Shown here piece after piece: positions 34,867 to 45,327 of a stretch of DNA of 64,000 nucleotides. The translations under genes were made by a program, and so were the position numbers. Location of the stretch: NCBI RefSeq assembly GCF_016428585.1, contig NZ_JAELVR010000001.1, positions 248,001-312,000 of the forward strand, written 5' to 3'. The notes beneath the pieces were generated by a model, which did no database searches, was not told the origin of the DNA, and saw only the letters and a program-made list of their open reading frames with translations. How positions within the stretch are numbered: position 1 is the stretch's first letter; the number at the start of each line of letters is the position of its first letter. This stretch comes from Sedimentitalea arenosa. Lineage in GTDB: Bacteria > Pseudomonadota > Alphaproteobacteria > Rhodobacterales > Rhodobacteraceae.

Positions 34867-36510
34867 TCAGACCAGCCGCGACGTTTCCTTGGCCGCGCGC
34901 ACGAAATCGGCAAACAGCGGATGCGGCGCGAAGGGCTTGGATTTGAGCTCGGGATGGAACTGCACGCCAATGAACCATGGATGCTCGGTCCATTCCACGA
35001 TTTCTGGCAGGCGACCATCAGGGGACATGCCCGAAAACCGCAGACCGACCTCCTCGAGCTTTTCGCGGTATTTGATGTCCACTTCATACCGGTGGCGATG
35101 ACGTTCTTCGATATGCGGCGCGCCATAGACCTCGGCCACGCGCGAGCCCGGCGCCAGCGTGGCGTCATAGGCGCCCAGGCGCATCGTGCCGCCCTTGTCA
35201 TCGCCCAGCTTGCGTTCGACCGTATGATTGCCGCGCACCCATTCCTTGAGGTGATAGACGACCGGTTCGAACCGCTTCTTGCCGGCCTCGTGGTCGAACT
35301 CCTCCGACCCGGCTGTCTTCAGCCCGGCCACGTTTCGGGCGGCCTCGATCACTGCCATCTGCATGCCGAGGCAGATGCCGAGATAGGGCACGTTGTGTTC
35401 CCGCGCGAACTGCGCCGCCTTGATCTTGCCCTCGGTGCCGCGTTCGCCGAATCCGCCGGGTACGAGGATCGCGTGGAAGCCTTCGAGATAGGGCGCGGGA
35501 TCCTCGGTATCGAATATTTCGGCATCGACCCATTCGATGCTGACCTTGACGCGATTGGCCATGCCGCCGTGGGTAAGAGCCTCGGCGATCGACTTGTACG
35601 CATCCTCGAGCTGGGTGTATTTGCCCACGATGGCCACCTTGACCTCGCCCTCGGGGTTGTAGATGCGGTCGGCCACGTCTTCCCAGCGTTCGAGATTCGG
35701 TTTCGGCGCAGGTGTGATCTGGAACGCGTCCAGCACCGCTTGATCGAGACCCTCGCGGTGATAGGCGAGGGGAGCTTCGTAGATCGACTTGAGATCCTGT
35801 GCCGCGATCACCGCGTCCGGGCGCACGTTGCAGAACAGGGCCAGCTTCTCGCGTTCCTTTTCGGGAATCGGTCCCTCGCTGCGGCAGACAAGAATGTCGG
35901 GCGCGATGCCGATGCTGCGCAGTTCCTTGACACTGTGCTGTGTCGGCTTGGTCTTGAGTTCGCCGCTCGCCTTGATGAAGGGCAGGAGAGTCAGGTGCAT
36001 GAAGATGCACTGTCCGCGCGGTTTTTCCTGGCTGAACTGGCGGATCGCCTCGAAGAAGGGGAGGCCCTCGATGTCGCCGACCGTGCCTCCGATCTCGCAG
36101 AGCATGAAATCGACCTCGTCCTCGCCGATCGAAATGAAGTCCTTGATCTCGTTGGTGACGTGGGGGATCACCTGGATCGTCTTGCCGAGGTAGTCACCGC
36201 GCCGTTCCTTTTCGAGCACATTGGAATAGATGCGCCCCGAGCTGACGCTGTCGGTGCTGCGCGCCGCGACACCGGTGAAGCGTTCATAGTGGCCGAGGTC
36301 GAGGTCGGTTTCGGCGCCATCGTCGGTCACGAAGACCTCGCCATGCTCGAAAGGCGACATGGTTCCTGGGTCGACATTCAGGTACGGGTCAAGCTTGCGC
36401 AGGCGGACCGAAAAGCCGCGCGCCTGCAACAGCGCTCCGAGCGCCGCCGAGGCCAGCCCCTTGCCGAGAGAGGAGACAACGCCACCGGTGATGAAAATGA
36501 AACGTGCCAT
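34867..36510 (-). CDS. pyrG: CTP synthase
   Basis: Converts UTP, ATP and glutamine to CTP. 547 residues. N-terminal synthetase domain begins [18 protein letters not shown] with [23 protein letters not shown]-terminal amidotransferase domain has the nucleophile in GICLGMQ and the HPEL histidine/glutamate. Follows secG by 170 nt, a common Rhodobacterales order. Confidence 0.98.
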   Translation of the reverse strand: MARFIFITGGVVSSLGKGLASAALGALLQARGFSVRLRKLDPYLNVDPGTMSPFEHGEVFVTDDGAETDLDLGHYERFTGVAARSTDSVSSGRIYSNVLEKERRGDYLGKTIQVIPHVTNEIKDFISIGEDEVDFMLCEIGGTVGDIEGLPFFEAIRQFSQEKPRGQCIFMHLTLLPFIKASGELKTKPTQHSVKELRSIGIAPDILVCRSEGPIPEKEREKLALFCNVRPDAVIAAQDLKSIYEAPLAYHREGLDQAVLDAFQITPAPKPNLERWEDVADRIYNPEGEVKVAIVGKYTQLEDAYKSIAEALTHGGMANRVKVSIEWVDAEIFDTEDPAPYLEGFHAILVPGGFGERGTEGKIKAAQFAREHNVPYLGICLGMQMAVIEAARNVAGLKTAGSEEFDHEAGKKRFEPVVYHLKEWVRGNHTVERKLGDDKGGTMRLGAYDATLAPGSRVAEVYGAPHIEERHRHRYEVDIKYREKLEEVGLRFSGMSPDGRLPEIVEWTEHPWFIGVQFHPELKSKPFAPHPLFADFVRAAKETSRLV

Positions 36511-36680
36511 GCTGTCGGCTGCCCCCGTGAGTGTCGAAATTTCAGTGCCGGACCGGTTTGAAAAACCGGAGCATCACGGGATTTCTCCCTTATAGGATTC
36601 GCGCTTCAAGCGCAAGGGAACCGCAAGATGCTGTTGCGATTCCGTTCCGGTCTTCAAGGTCTTGTAGACGTGCCTTGGTG

Positions 36681-37040
36681 TCAGTCCGCGCGCGGTACCA
36701 GCGGGGCGGTGTCGCCGTCAGCCGGCGGCAGCAGGTCCTCGCCCGTGGGCAACGCCGGAACGGTTTCTTCAACCTCGGGAGCCGAACCGCCAAGCCGGTC
36801 GAGCACCGATGTGCCCGACGCTTTCTGTGCCGCGAGAATGGTCAGGGTGATCGACGTGCAGATGAACGCAATCGCCAGCAGCCATGTCACCTTTCCGAGC
36901 GCCGTGGCCGCCGCGCGCCCGCTCATCGCGCCGCCGCCGCCGCCCATGCCGAGCCCGCCGCCTTCGGAGCGCTGCAACAGCACGACCCCGATCAGGCCAA
37001 GAGCCAGGAGGAGGTGGACGATCAGAATGACATTTTCCAT
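36681..37040 (-). CDS. secG: Preprotein translocase subunit SecG
   Basis: 119-residue membrane protein assisting SecYE. First helix VILIVHLLLALGLIGVVLLQ, then the conserved GGGLGMGGGGGAMSGRAAA glycine loop and second helix VTWLLAIAFICTSITLTIL. The acidic proline-rich tail is longer than in enterics, usual for alphaproteobacteria. ATG at 37040 was chosen because upstream in-frame sequence is non-homologous. Divergent from the nitrile hydratase operon across 125 bp. Confidence 0.95.
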   Translation of the reverse strand: MENVILIVHLLLALGLIGVVLLQRSEGGGLGMGGGGGAMSGRAAATALGKVTWLLAIAFICTSITLTILAAQKASGTSVLDRLGGSAPEVEETVPALPTGEDLLPPADGDTAPLVPRAD

Positions 37041-37165
37041 GGAGACCTTCGGCGTGCAGCGTGAGCGGTGGCGATATCGCGCGGTATGTAGGGAAGATTG
37101 CCGATGGGAGCAAGGGACGATCTGGGGGCTGGACAAAACCCGCCGCGCGGGCGCAGAGTTTCGAC

Positions 37166-37783
37166 ATGCCGCATGATCACGACCCCGACCATCCGCACAC
37201 GCTCCTGCCGCCGGAACCGGCGCTCAGGGTCAAGGCGCTTGAAACCATCCTGACCCGCAAGGGTCTGGTTGACCCGGCCGCGCTCGACGAGATCATCGAC
37301 ACCTATCAGAATCGCATCGGGCCGCAGAACGGCGCGGACGTGGTGGCGCGCGCCTGGAGCGATCCGAGCTTTCGCAAGGCGCTGTTGGAGGATGCCACGA
37401 CGGTCGTGGCCGATCTTGGCTACTACGGGCGGCAGGGCGAACACATCGTCGTCGTCGAGAATACGCCCGAGCGTCACAACATGGTCGTCTGTACTCTGTG
37501 CAGCTGCTACCCGTGGCCTCTGCTCGGCATTCCGCCGGGCTGGTACAAGTCCGATGCTTACCGCGCCCGTGCCGTGCGCGAACCGCGCAAGGTTCTGGCG
37601 GAGTTCGGCGTCGCGTTGTCCTCCGACACCGCGGTGAGGGTATGGGATTCAACGGCGGAAGTGCGGTATCTGGTCCTTCCGATGCGTCCCGCGGGAACGG
37701 ACGGGCTCGACCGCGCGGCGCTCGCCGCTTTGGTCACCCGCGACAGCATGATCGGCACCGGATTGCCGCAATCCCCGTCATGA
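37166..37783 (+). CDS. Nitrile hydratase alpha subunit, cobalt type
   Basis: Metal-bearing subunit of the enzyme that hydrates nitriles to amides; cytoplasmic. 205 residues. The claw motif is VCTLCSC (Cys109, Cys112, Ser113, Cys114); threonine after the first cysteine indicates the cobalt rather than the iron type. In known enzymes Cys112 and Cys114 are oxidised. ATG at 37166 has only a weak ribosome site. Overlaps the beta gene by ATGA. Order alpha-beta-activator differs from the beta-alpha order common in cobalt-type Rhodococcus operons. Confidence 0.95.
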   Translation: MPHDHDPDHPHTLLPPEPALRVKALETILTRKGLVDPAALDEIIDTYQNRIGPQNGADVVARAWSDPSFRKALLEDATTVVADLGYYGRQGEHIVVVENTPERHNMVVCTLCSCYPWPLLGIPPGWYKSDAYRARAVREPRKVLAEFGVALSSDTAVRVWDSTAEVRYLVLPMRPAGTDGLDRAALAALVTRDSMIGTGLPQSPS

Positions 37784-38457
37784 CGCGGGTCCACGACATG
37801 GGCGGTCGGTTCGGTGACGGTGCTGTGCTGCCGGAACCGCAGGGTATCCCGGACATGGGTCCGGAATGGCAGGCGCGCGCGCTCGCGATCACGCTGGCAA
37901 CCGGCGCTCTGGGAGAATGGAACATCGACATATCCCGCCACGCGCGGGAGCGCCTGTCGCCCAAGGATTACACTCGGTTCACGTATTACGAGAAATGGGT
38001 GGCCGCGCTTGCCGATCTGTTGGTCGAGACCGGCCTGCTGACACGCGATGATCTGCAGAGCGGCGGTGATCTTGCGCCGGAACCGCTCGTCGAAAGGGCG
38101 CTGCGCCATCCCAAGGTGGCCGAGGTTCTGGCAAAGGGCGCCCCAGCGGATCGTGTGGGCGGGCCGACCGAACGCTTTGCCGTCGGGCAGGCGGTGCGCA
38201 CGCGGCGCCCTGCCGGCAATCGCCTTTGTCCTGGCGGCCACACGCGTTTGCCGACCTACGCGTCCGGCGCGCGCGGTACGATCTTGCGGCTGCACGGCAC
38301 CCACGTCCTGCCCGACAGCAGCGCGCATCGGCTGGGTGACGCGCCGGAGCCGCTCTATGCCGTGGCCTTTCCAGCGCGCCAGCTCTGGGCGTTTCCCGAA
38401 CATCCGGACGACGAGGTAATTCTGGACCTCTGGCAATCCTACCTCGAGCCCGCATGA
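37780..38457 (+). CDS. Nitrile hydratase beta subunit
   Basis: 225 residues. N-terminus MTRVHDMGGRFGDGAV, the helical NHase beta N-domain (LSPKDYTRFTYYEKW), and C-terminal SH3-like domain (YASGARGTILRLHGTHVLPDSSAH and LYAVAFPARQLW) are all present. ATG at 37780 overlaps the alpha stop and its own stop overlaps the accessory gene, so all three are coupled. Confidence 0.94.
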   Translation: MTRVHDMGGRFGDGAVLPEPQGIPDMGPEWQARALAITLATGALGEWNIDISRHARERLSPKDYTRFTYYEKWVAALADLLVETGLLTRDDLQSGGDLAPEPLVERALRHPKVAEVLAKGAPADRVGGPTERFAVGQAVRTRRPAGNRLCPGGHTRLPTYASGARGTILRLHGTHVLPDSSAHRLGDAPEPLYAVAFPARQLWAFPEHPDDEVILDLWQSYLEPA

Positions 38458-38792
38458 GCCGACCGACCGAACCCGCATTCAGCGAGCCTTGGCATGCGCA
38501 GCTTTTCGCGCTGACCGTTCATCTGAACGAGTCGGGCCACTTCGACTGGCCCGATTGGGCGGCCCGTTTCTCGGCGACGCTGGCGCGGCATGGGCTGACG
38601 CGTGATCTCGATGGTGGCGATGACTACTTTGTCGCCTGGCTTGAAACGCTCGAAGAGCTGTTGGCCGAGCAAGGCGCGGCCAATCCGGGTGAGGCGGCGC
38701 ATATGCGCAACGCTTGGGAAGCGGCCTATCTCGCGACCCCGCACGGCCAACCGGTCCGCCTGTCGGACGCACAGCCTCACACTCCAGATTGA
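38454..38792 (+). CDS. Nitrile hydratase accessory/activator protein
   Basis: 112 residues resembling the N-terminal part of NHase beta (EPAFSEPWHAQLFALTVHLNESGHFDW and DDYFVAWLETLEELL). In cobalt enzymes this small protein complexes with alpha to load the metal by subunit swapping. ATG at 38454 overlaps the beta stop (ATGA). No amidase or cobalt transporter gene follows; purA comes next. Confidence 0.9.
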   Translation: MSRPTEPAFSEPWHAQLFALTVHLNESGHFDWPDWAARFSATLARHGLTRDLDGGDDYFVAWLETLEELLAEQGAANPGEAAHMRNAWEAAYLATPHGQPVRLSDAQPHTPD

Positions 38793-38858
38793 GGTTTCGC
38801 TGCCATCGCGGCCCGGCTATACCGTCGCGGGTTTCATCGAGAACTGGAAGGACTTGAA

Positions 38859-40151
38859 ATGGCCAATGTCGTCGTGGTCGGCGCCCAGTGGGGCGACGAG
38901 GGAAAAGGCAAGATCGTGGATTGGCTCAGTGAGCGCGCCGACGTGATTGCCCGGTTTCAGGGCGGCCACAACGCCGGTCACACGCTGGTCATCGACGGAA
39001 CCGTCTACAAGTTGCACGCTCTGCCCTCGGGCGTCGTGCGCGGCGGCAAGCTGAGCGTGATCGGCAACGGCGTGGTTCTCGATCCGTGGCATCTCCTCAA
39101 GGAAATCGAAACGATCCGCGCGCAGGGTGTGACGATCACGCCCGACACGCTGATGATCGCCGAAAACACCCCATTGATCCTGCCGTTCCACGGAGAGCTC
39201 GACCGGGCGCGCGAGGCGCAGAACTCGGTCGCCAAGATCGGAACCACCGGGCGCGGGATCGGTCCGTGCTACGAGGACAAGGTCGGTCGCCGAGTAATCC
39301 GGGTTGCGGATCTCGCCGACGATGCGACATTGCAGCTGCGGGTCGACCGCGCGTTGGTCCATCACGATGCGCTGCGCCGCGGACTGGGGCTTGACCCGAT
39401 CGACCGTGACGCGCTGCTTGATCAGCTGCGGGAAATAGCGCCGCGGATCCTGGAATACGCGGCGCCGGTCTGGAAGGTGCTGAACGAAAAGCGCAAGGCC
39501 GGCAAGCGTATCCTGTTCGAGGGTGCACAGGGCGCGCTCCTGGATATCGACTTTGGCACATATCCCTTCGTGACCAGTTCCAACGTGATCGCCGGTCAGG
39601 CCGCCACGGGCACCGGCATCGGTCCCGGATCGATCGATTTCGTGCTTGGAATCGTCAAGGCCTATACAACGCGGGTGGGCGAGGGACCTTTCCCCAGCGA
39701 ATTGCACGATGCCGATGGGCAACGGCTGGGCGAACGTGGTCATGAATTCGGAACCACGACCGGTCGAAAGCGGCGCTGTGGCTGGTTTGACGCTTGCCTC
39801 GTGCGCCAGACCTGCGCCACCAGCGGCGTGAACGGCATCTCACTGACCAAGCTGGATGTTCTGGACGGGTTCGAAACTCTCAAGATCTGCGTCGGCTATG
39901 AACTCGACGGAGTGCGGCTTGACTATCTGCCGACGGCGGCGGATCAGCAGGTGCGTTGCACGCCGATCTACGAGGAAATGCCCGGCTGGTCCGAAAGCAC
40001 CGAGGGCGCGCGCAGCTGGGCCGATCTTCCGGCGGCGGCGATCAAGTATGTCCGCCGGGTCGAGGAGTTGATCGAGTGCCCGGTCGCGCTACTTTCAACT
40101 TCGCCAGAGCGTGAGGACACGATCCTCGTCACCGACCCATTCGCGGATTGA
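38859..40151 (+). CDS. purA: Adenylosuccinate synthase
   Basis: GTP-dependent first step from IMP to AMP. 430 residues. N-terminal [24 protein letters not shown] with GDEGKGK GTP loop, [21 protein letters not shown] and [11 protein letters not shown] are intact. Starts 66 nt after the nitrile hydratase activator on the same strand. Followed immediately by the DUF2842 gene. Confidence 0.98.
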   Translation: MANVVVVGAQWGDEGKGKIVDWLSERADVIARFQGGHNAGHTLVIDGTVYKLHALPSGVVRGGKLSVIGNGVVLDPWHLLKEIETIRAQGVTITPDTLMIAENTPLILPFHGELDRAREAQNSVAKIGTTGRGIGPCYEDKVGRRVIRVADLADDATLQLRVDRALVHHDALRRGLGLDPIDRDALLDQLREIAPRILEYAAPVWKVLNEKRKAGKRILFEGAQGALLDIDFGTYPFVTSSNVIAGQAATGTGIGPGSIDFVLGIVKAYTTRVGEGPFPSELHDADGQRLGERGHEFGTTTGRKRRCGWFDACLVRQTCATSGVNGISLTKLDVLDGFETLKICVGYELDGVRLDYLPTAADQQVRCTPIYEEMPGWSESTEGARSWADLPAAAIKYVRRVEELIECPVALLSTSPEREDTILVTDPFAD

Positions 40152-40152
40152 C

Positions 40153-40395
40153 ATGACGACACCTTCGAAACCCGGTCTCAGCTACAAGGCCCGCCGCCGA
40201 TGGTCCCTGGTCATCCTGCTGGTGGGCCTGCCACTTTACATCGTCGCCGCGGTCACGATCATGAACATGATCGACCGCCCGCCCATCCTTGTCGAGTTCT
40301 TGGTTTATATCGGCCTCGGCATTCTGTGGGCGTTGCCGTTCAAGTTCGTTTTTCGCGGGATCGGCCAGGCCGATCCGGACGCCAAGGACGGCTGA
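40153..40395 (+). CDS. DUF2842 small membrane protein
   Basis: 80 residues with two predicted transmembrane helices (SLVILLVGLPLYIVAAVTIMNM and LVEFLVYIGLGILWALPFKFV) and a basic N-terminus KARRRW. One nucleotide after the purA stop. Typical alphaproteobacterial DUF2842; function unknown. Confidence 0.88.
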   Translation: MTTPSKPGLSYKARRRWSLVILLVGLPLYIVAAVTIMNMIDRPPILVEFLVYIGLGILWALPFKFVFRGIGQADPDAKDG

Positions 40396-40759
40396 CTCTC
40401 TCCATTTTTTCGATGGCATTTGTCTTGAATGCATTCTGCCTTCACGCATGTGATTCGCGTTTTTCGGGTTAGATTTCCCCGGCAGTAAATTGATTTTAAA
40501 AAATTTTCCGCGCAGTTTCGTAATTCTGTGCTGCAAGGCCCTTCGTCGGAATGTCGCATTTTTGCCTAAGTTTTGGGCGTGGTTCCCCGAAAACCCGAGA
40601 TTCCCGAAGAGTCCCATTACAACCAACCTATAGTTGAACCTGGCAGGCATAATTGACGACTCGCGCTGCGGTTCATGGGTACGGACCTGCCACAAGGGAC
40701 CTGCCTGCCCCGTGCCCCGGCCGAGACTTCAAGGCGGGAGCGACAGGAGGTACTCCAGA
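40396..40759. other. 364 bp noncoding stretch before the UspA-like gene
   Basis: No convincing gene. It contains an AT-rich island (around 40490-40505, unusual for this high-GC window) and a direct repeat GGACCTGCC (40683-40691, 40697-40705). It must hold the promoter and a long leader for the usp-symporter pair. I could not assign a riboswitch. Confidence 0.5.
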
Positions 40760-41197
40760 ATGACGACAAAACTGATAATAGGTCTCGACGGGCTCAGTTC
40801 CGGGGAGAGAGCGTTGGACTACGGTTGCAACCTTGCCCGCCTGATCGGGGATTGCGAACTGGTGGTGGTCTACATCATCGAGTGGTCGCCCTATTCTTTC
40901 CAGACCCCGGAAGAGAACGCCGAGCGCCACAAGCGCCGCGAAGAAGAGATTTCGACGGCAAAGGAACGCATCGTGGCTCCCGCGGTCGAACGGATTTCCA
41001 GTGGTGGACTGTCCGCGACAGGCGTGGTGCGTCACGGCAACGTGGCCGATGCGCTGATTGCGATCGCAAAAGAGCAGAAGGCCGATCAGATCATCGTCGC
41101 CCGATCACGCGAGCGCAGCCTGTCCAAGCGCATTTTCGGCGGCTCGACGGCCAACCTGGTCATGGAAGCCTCCCTCCCCGTGACCGTCGTCGGATAA
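40760..41197 (+). CDS. Universal stress protein family (UspA-like)
   Basis: 145 residues, UspA fold: [50 protein letters not shown]. The C-terminal nucleotide motif, normally G-x2-G-x9-G-S/T, reads [17 protein letters not shown], so the first two glycines are lost and ATP binding is doubtful. ATG at 40760 follows GGAGGT. Lies 11 nt before the symporter gene, suggesting a dedicated regulatory or accessory role there. Confidence 0.9.
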   Translation: MTTKLIIGLDGLSSGERALDYGCNLARLIGDCELVVVYIIEWSPYSFQTPEENAERHKRREEEISTAKERIVAPAVERISSGGLSATGVVRHGNVADALIAIAKEQKADQIIVARSRERSLSKRIFGGSTANLVMEASLPVTVVG

Positions 41198-41208
41198 AGG
41201 AGCACGCA

Positions 41209-42759
41209 ATGAAAAACCCTATTCGAACCGGACTTCTAGCCCTTCCTCTCGTGGGCTCGCTCTCCGCACCTGCCATTGCGCAGGAGGCGATGAGCCTCGA
41301 TGACAAGGTCAACGAGGCCTTCGCCAACGCCACGGGCCCGTTCGTGAACCTGATCTTCGCGCCGTTCCCGGGCACCGATTTTCCTTGGATCGTCATGTGG
41401 CTGGTGGTCGCGGCAACGGTGTTCACGCTGTATTTCGCTTTCGTGCAGTTCCGTTTCTTCGGGCACGCTATCGCACTGGTCAAGGGCGACTACTCCGACC
41501 CGAACGATGCAGGCGAAGTCAGCCATTTCCAGGCACTTGCGACGGCGCTCTCGGGAACCGTCGGCCTCGGTAATATCGCAGGTGTTGCCGTTGCGGTCGG
41601 GATCGGTGGGCCGGGCGCGACCTTCTGGATGATCCTTGCCGGTCTGCTCGGAATGGCGTCCAAGTTCACCGAATGTACGCTCGGCGTGAAGTATCGCAAC
41701 GAGTATCCGGACGGCACCGTGTCCGGGGGTCCCATGTATTACATGTCCAAGGGGTTTGGAGAGTTGGGCCTGCCTGGTGGCAAGATACTCGCCATTCTGT
41801 TCTCGATCTTCTGTATCCTTGGTGCCCTTGGCGGTGGAAACATGTTCCAGGCCAACCAGGCGCATGCACAGATTTCCGGTATCGTGGGGGATTATCCTGG
41901 TTGGATCACCGGCCTCGTGTTCGCAGGCGTGGTCTTCATGGTGATTGTCGGCGGTGTGAAATCCATCGCCCGCGTGACTGAAAAGATCGTTCCGTTCATG
42001 GGAATTTTGTATGTCGGTGCGGCCCTGATCATCATTCTTGTCAACTATGACAAGATTGGTTGGGCGTTCGGCCAGATTTTCCAAGGCGCGTTCACCGGTC
42101 TTGGCGTGGCGGGCGGTATGGTCGGGGCCCTGATCCAGGGGTTCAAGCGGGCCGCGTTCTCCAACGAAGCCGGCGTCGGTTCCGCGGCGATTGCGCACTC
42201 TGCCGTTCGCACCAAGGAACCGATCACGGAGGGGTTCGTCTCCCTGCTCGAGCCCCTGATCGACACTGTCGTGATCTGCACGATGACCGCGCTCGTCATT
42301 ACCATTTCGGGTCAGCTGATCATCGATCCTGCGACCGGGCTCTACGTGCTTGACGGCAACCAGATCTCGACCGTGGACGGCAACAGCGGCGTCGCTCTCA
42401 CCTCGGCGGCATTTGGATCGGCCATCGGCTGGTTCCCCTATGTGCTGGCGCTTGCGGTCGTCCTGTTCGCCTTTTCGACGATGATCTCTTGGTCCTATTA
42501 TGGTCTGAAGGCGTGGACTTATCTGTTCGGCGAAGGCAAGACGACCGAGCTGGTGTTCAAGTTGATCTTCTGCGTCTTTATCGTGATCGGAGCGGCAGCG
42601 AGCCTCGGGCCGGTCATCGATTTCTCGGACGCTGCGATCTTCGCGATGGCGGTGGTCAATATCTTCGCGCTTTATTTCCTGATGAAGGTCGTTCGCAAGG
42701 AATTGGCCTCCTACAGCGCCCGCCTGGCATCTGGCGAAATCAGGAAGTTCGTCTCCTGA
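41209..42759 (+). CDS. Alanine/glycine:cation symporter family protein (AGCS)
   Basis: 516-residue inner-membrane Na+-coupled amino acid carrier. N-terminal leader ends in PAIAQ; about ten helices follow, with family signatures [40 protein letters not shown] and [19 protein letters not shown]. Alanine or glycine is the usual substrate. ATG at 41209 after AAAGGAG. Co-transcribed with the usp gene and ended by a strong hairpin. Confidence 0.95.
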   Translation: MKNPIRTGLLALPLVGSLSAPAIAQEAMSLDDKVNEAFANATGPFVNLIFAPFPGTDFPWIVMWLVVAATVFTLYFAFVQFRFFGHAIALVKGDYSDPNDAGEVSHFQALATALSGTVGLGNIAGVAVAVGIGGPGATFWMILAGLLGMASKFTECTLGVKYRNEYPDGTVSGGPMYYMSKGFGELGLPGGKILAILFSIFCILGALGGGNMFQANQAHAQISGIVGDYPGWITGLVFAGVVFMVIVGGVKSIARVTEKIVPFMGILYVGAALIIILVNYDKIGWAFGQIFQGAFTGLGVAGGMVGALIQGFKRAAFSNEAGVGSAAIAHSAVRTKEPITEGFVSLLEPLIDTVVICTMTALVITISGQLIIDPATGLYVLDGNQISTVDGNSGVALTSAAFGSAIGWFPYVLALAVVLFAFSTMISWSYYGLKAWTYLFGEGKTTELVFKLIFCVFIVIGAAASLGPVIDFSDAAIFAMAVVNIFALYFLMKVVRKELASYSARLASGEIRKFVS

Positions 42760-42793
42760 GTGCACCGCAGGTCTTCGATGCCAAAGGAAACAT

Positions 42794-42824
42794 GCGGCGG
42801 CCCGTTCTGGGCCGCCGCTTTCGT
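42794..42824 (+). terminator. Terminator of the usp-AGCS unit
   Basis: Ten-base perfect stem GCGGCGGCCC / GGGCCGCCGC, 5 nt loop, followed by TTTCGTTT. Also lies 20 bp from the end of the convergent acidic-protein gene. Confidence 0.82.
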
Positions 42825-42837
42825 TTCCAACTCCGGG

Positions 42838-45327
42838 TCAGCTCCAACCTGCCGAGTGGTGGTCCGGTCGGAAGCCTATTTCTCCGGAGGCCGTGAACCG
42901 TCCGCCGCCGGTTTTTTCGATCTTGCCGTCGCGCAGCAGCAGCCCGAAGGACCGCAAGCTGTCCTCGCGATTGAATCCGATCGCATCGACCTGACGCACC
43001 TTGTTCATCAGTTGCGGTCGAGAAAACTGTGCACGCCCTTCGACGAAGACCAGATACGCGGCCGCTGCTTCAAGAAGGTCAGGCAAGGCTTCGGCCTTCA
43101 TTTCGGATGCGAATTCCGCAAATCCACTGTGGTCGGCTTGCATCTCGCCGTCTGGTTCCGCGTCCGTGCTGATGCGTCGCGGTCTCACGGGGCCTTGTTT
43201 GGCAGCGGCGGCATCGGTATCGACGCGTTGATCGGGTGACAGCTTCAACGGCGCTGGGCGCAGTTCCGTATTCGGTCGCTCCATGCTCTTCCCGCTAACA
43301 ACAGGGCGTCGCGGGCGCACGACATCTGCCAGGTCGGAGCGATACACTGCTTCCTCGCAATCGTCCGGCAGACCGTCTTTGATGTCCGAATTGGCCGCGG
43401 CCACGGCCCCCCGGAGATGATCGTAGGTTGTGCGCGCATCGGTCGCTTCAGGGGTGTCCATCTCGCGTTCGACCGCTGCCATCAGCCGGGAGACGTCGTC
43501 CTCATCGCTTTCGAACTCGCCGTCGCGCGGCGTTGGGGAGCCCTCGGCCGAAGCCTGGGCAACTGCCGCTGAGTCATCATCCGAACGGTCTGCAGAACTC
43601 TCTTCGTCTGAAGCACATGCTTCGTCGGCAGCGACACTTGGTGCTTCGAGCGTCGAAGTGCTCTCCGCACCAAAACATGTATCCGGGGTCGGCTGGGTCG
43701 CGGCCTCCAGGTCTTCAAGCTGTCCTGTTGCGACGGCAGCCTCGAAATCCGCGCGCTTGACCTTTATCACGTTTGGTTGGTGGAATGCAGTTTCCAGGTT
43801 GGCGTTTGAGCCAACTTCGGTTTCCTCGTTGCCGGCGTTCTCAGAGTTTGGATCTTCATCCGGGTCGCCGATCTGCACGGCGTGCTCTGCTTCGTCTGTG
43901 GCGTCGGCATCATCGCCTACGGCGTGATCATCCTCGAATTCGGCATCGGGGTTGTCTGAGGATTCCACCTTTACATCCGCTTCTGGATCGCCCTCCGCTT
44001 TGTTGGGGCAGTTGTCTTCCATGTGCTGCGGTGCGTCTTCAGCATCTGTGCCATGCGGACTGGCGGCCTCGTCGACTGCTTCTTCGGACGGCTGCAGTTG
44101 TCCGCTCGCCGCGGTTTGTGGCAGGGCTTCTTCCTCGGCAACGCACTGCAGGTCCTCCGTCTTCGCGAAAGCTGCGATAGGTGACGCGTCGCCATCTTCT
44201 GGCGCATCTGTGTCCGGGACATTCAGGAGGGCATCAAGACGGTCCAATGCTTGCTGGAGTTCATCTTCTTCGTCCGGACCAGACGACTCGCCCACAAAAG
44301 CCTCTACAAGCTCGCTCGGTATCGGATCGTGTTGTTGCGTCGGGTCATTGGGCTGGTGTCCCGTCGCGACGAATTTGTCTCCCTCCTCCGGCACCACAGC
44401 GTCGAGTGACTTTTCCTTAATCCAAGGTCCCGCAGACTCCGAGATGTCTTGTGACGCGGCCAGCGCGACTTCGGAATACGCTTCAAGAGGCGCGGATTCA
44501 GCGGGCGTTGAAGGCTCCCCTTCCTGCGACACGCCGTCTTCCGGTTCACGGCAAGTCTCGGTGCCACGATGGTTTGAGTCGTCGTCTGGCGAGGTGGATG
44601 CTCCAGACAGAACCTCAGTCATGTCTTCGGCCGCGGAGTCGATGATGTCCTGCTCCACCAGTTTCGACTGGGCGCCGCGCTGAAATGGTCCGCCGGATAC
44701 CACAGCACGGATACGCTGCAGTTTGGCCGCGATACTTTCACCGTCACGTCCGGTCGTCTCGACCAGTTCTGCTTCGAAGATCGGCACCGAGTCGTCCACG
44801 GTGCCGGTGATCGCGGCGTGAAGCGAACAACCAGCGGACACGTCAGGCAGAACCGACTCGCATTCCTCGTCGGTTTCGGTGTCCTGGAAAGGGTTTAGCG
44901 GAACAGGTGATGCGCCCTTCGAGGACGCCACGTCCTCCTGATCGTCCTTCGGAGGTGGGGCCGCTGGCCTAGCGGCGGTTTCCATGTCCGGGTCATCCGG
45001 CGCGCCGCTCTTTTCAGCTTGCTTGCTATCGGGACCCGCGGCGGTCAAGGCTTTTGCCTCTGGACTGGTTGGATCGGCACGCAGCACATAACCGCCGCTG
45101 TCCTCCTGTCGTGCCTCGACCCGGCGCGAAATCTCGCGCTGTGCGATACGGGCAAGCATCTCGGTATCCGGCGCGGGCGGTTCGGCACCGAAATACCGGT
45201 CCTCCGAGGCGAGTTCGCGGAAGTATTCCGCGATCGCCTTCATGGTGTCGAAGGAATCGTCGAACCCTTCCAACGTGCAGGAGAACGTACCGTAGGAGAC
45301 CGTCAGAATCTTGTTGTTGTGAACCAT
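42838..45327 (-). CDS. Very acidic 829-residue protein of unknown function
   Basis: Well-formed N-terminus (MVHNNKILTVSYGTFSCTLEGF, DTMKAIAEYFRELASEDRYFGA) and C-terminus (ALPDLLEAAAAYLVFVEGRAQFSRPQLMNKVR, and SLRSFGLLLRDGKIEKTGGGRF) flank about 550 residues rich in Glu, Asp, Ser, Ala and Pro with little hydrophobic content, so disordered. No signal peptide or transmembrane segment. The end domains look conserved in Rhodobacterales, sometimes labelled loosely as chemotaxis CheA-like, which I do not support. ATG at 45327 chosen with GAGG 11 nt upstream. Confidence 0.82.
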   Translation of the reverse strand: MVHNNKILTVSYGTFSCTLEGFDDSFDTMKAIAEYFRELASEDRYFGAEPPAPDTEMLARIAQREISRRVEARQEDSGGYVLRADPTSPEAKALTAAGPDSKQAEKSGAPDDPDMETAARPAAPPPKDDQEDVASSKGASPVPLNPFQDTETDEECESVLPDVSAGCSLHAAITGTVDDSVPIFEAELVETTGRDGESIAAKLQRIRAVVSGGPFQRGAQSKLVEQDIIDSAAEDMTEVLSGASTSPDDDSNHRGTETCREPEDGVSQEGEPSTPAESAPLEAYSEVALAASQDISESAGPWIKEKSLDAVVPEEGDKFVATGHQPNDPTQQHDPIPSELVEAFVGESSGPDEEDELQQALDRLDALLNVPDTDAPEDGDASPIAAFAKTEDLQCVAEEEALPQTAASGQLQPSEEAVDEAASPHGTDAEDAPQHMEDNCPNKAEGDPEADVKVESSDNPDAEFEDDHAVGDDADATDEAEHAVQIGDPDEDPNSENAGNEETEVGSNANLETAFHQPNVIKVKRADFEAAVATGQLEDLEAATQPTPDTCFGAESTSTLEAPSVAADEACASDEESSADRSDDDSAAVAQASAEGSPTPRDGEFESDEDDVSRLMAAVEREMDTPEATDARTTYDHLRGAVAAANSDIKDGLPDDCEEAVYRSDLADVVRPRRPVVSGKSMERPNTELRPAPLKLSPDQRVDTDAAAAKQGPVRPRRISTDAEPDGEMQADHSGFAEFASEMKAEALPDLLEAAAAYLVFVEGRAQFSRPQLMNKVRQVDAIGFNREDSLRSFGLLLRDGKIEKTGGGRFTASGEIGFRPDHHSAGWS

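Noticed and set aside
40396-40759. Glycine riboswitch before the amino acid symporter unit
   Set aside because: I looked because AGCS genes can be glycine-controlled, but found no paired aptamer-like core; only an AT-rich island and a short direct repeat.
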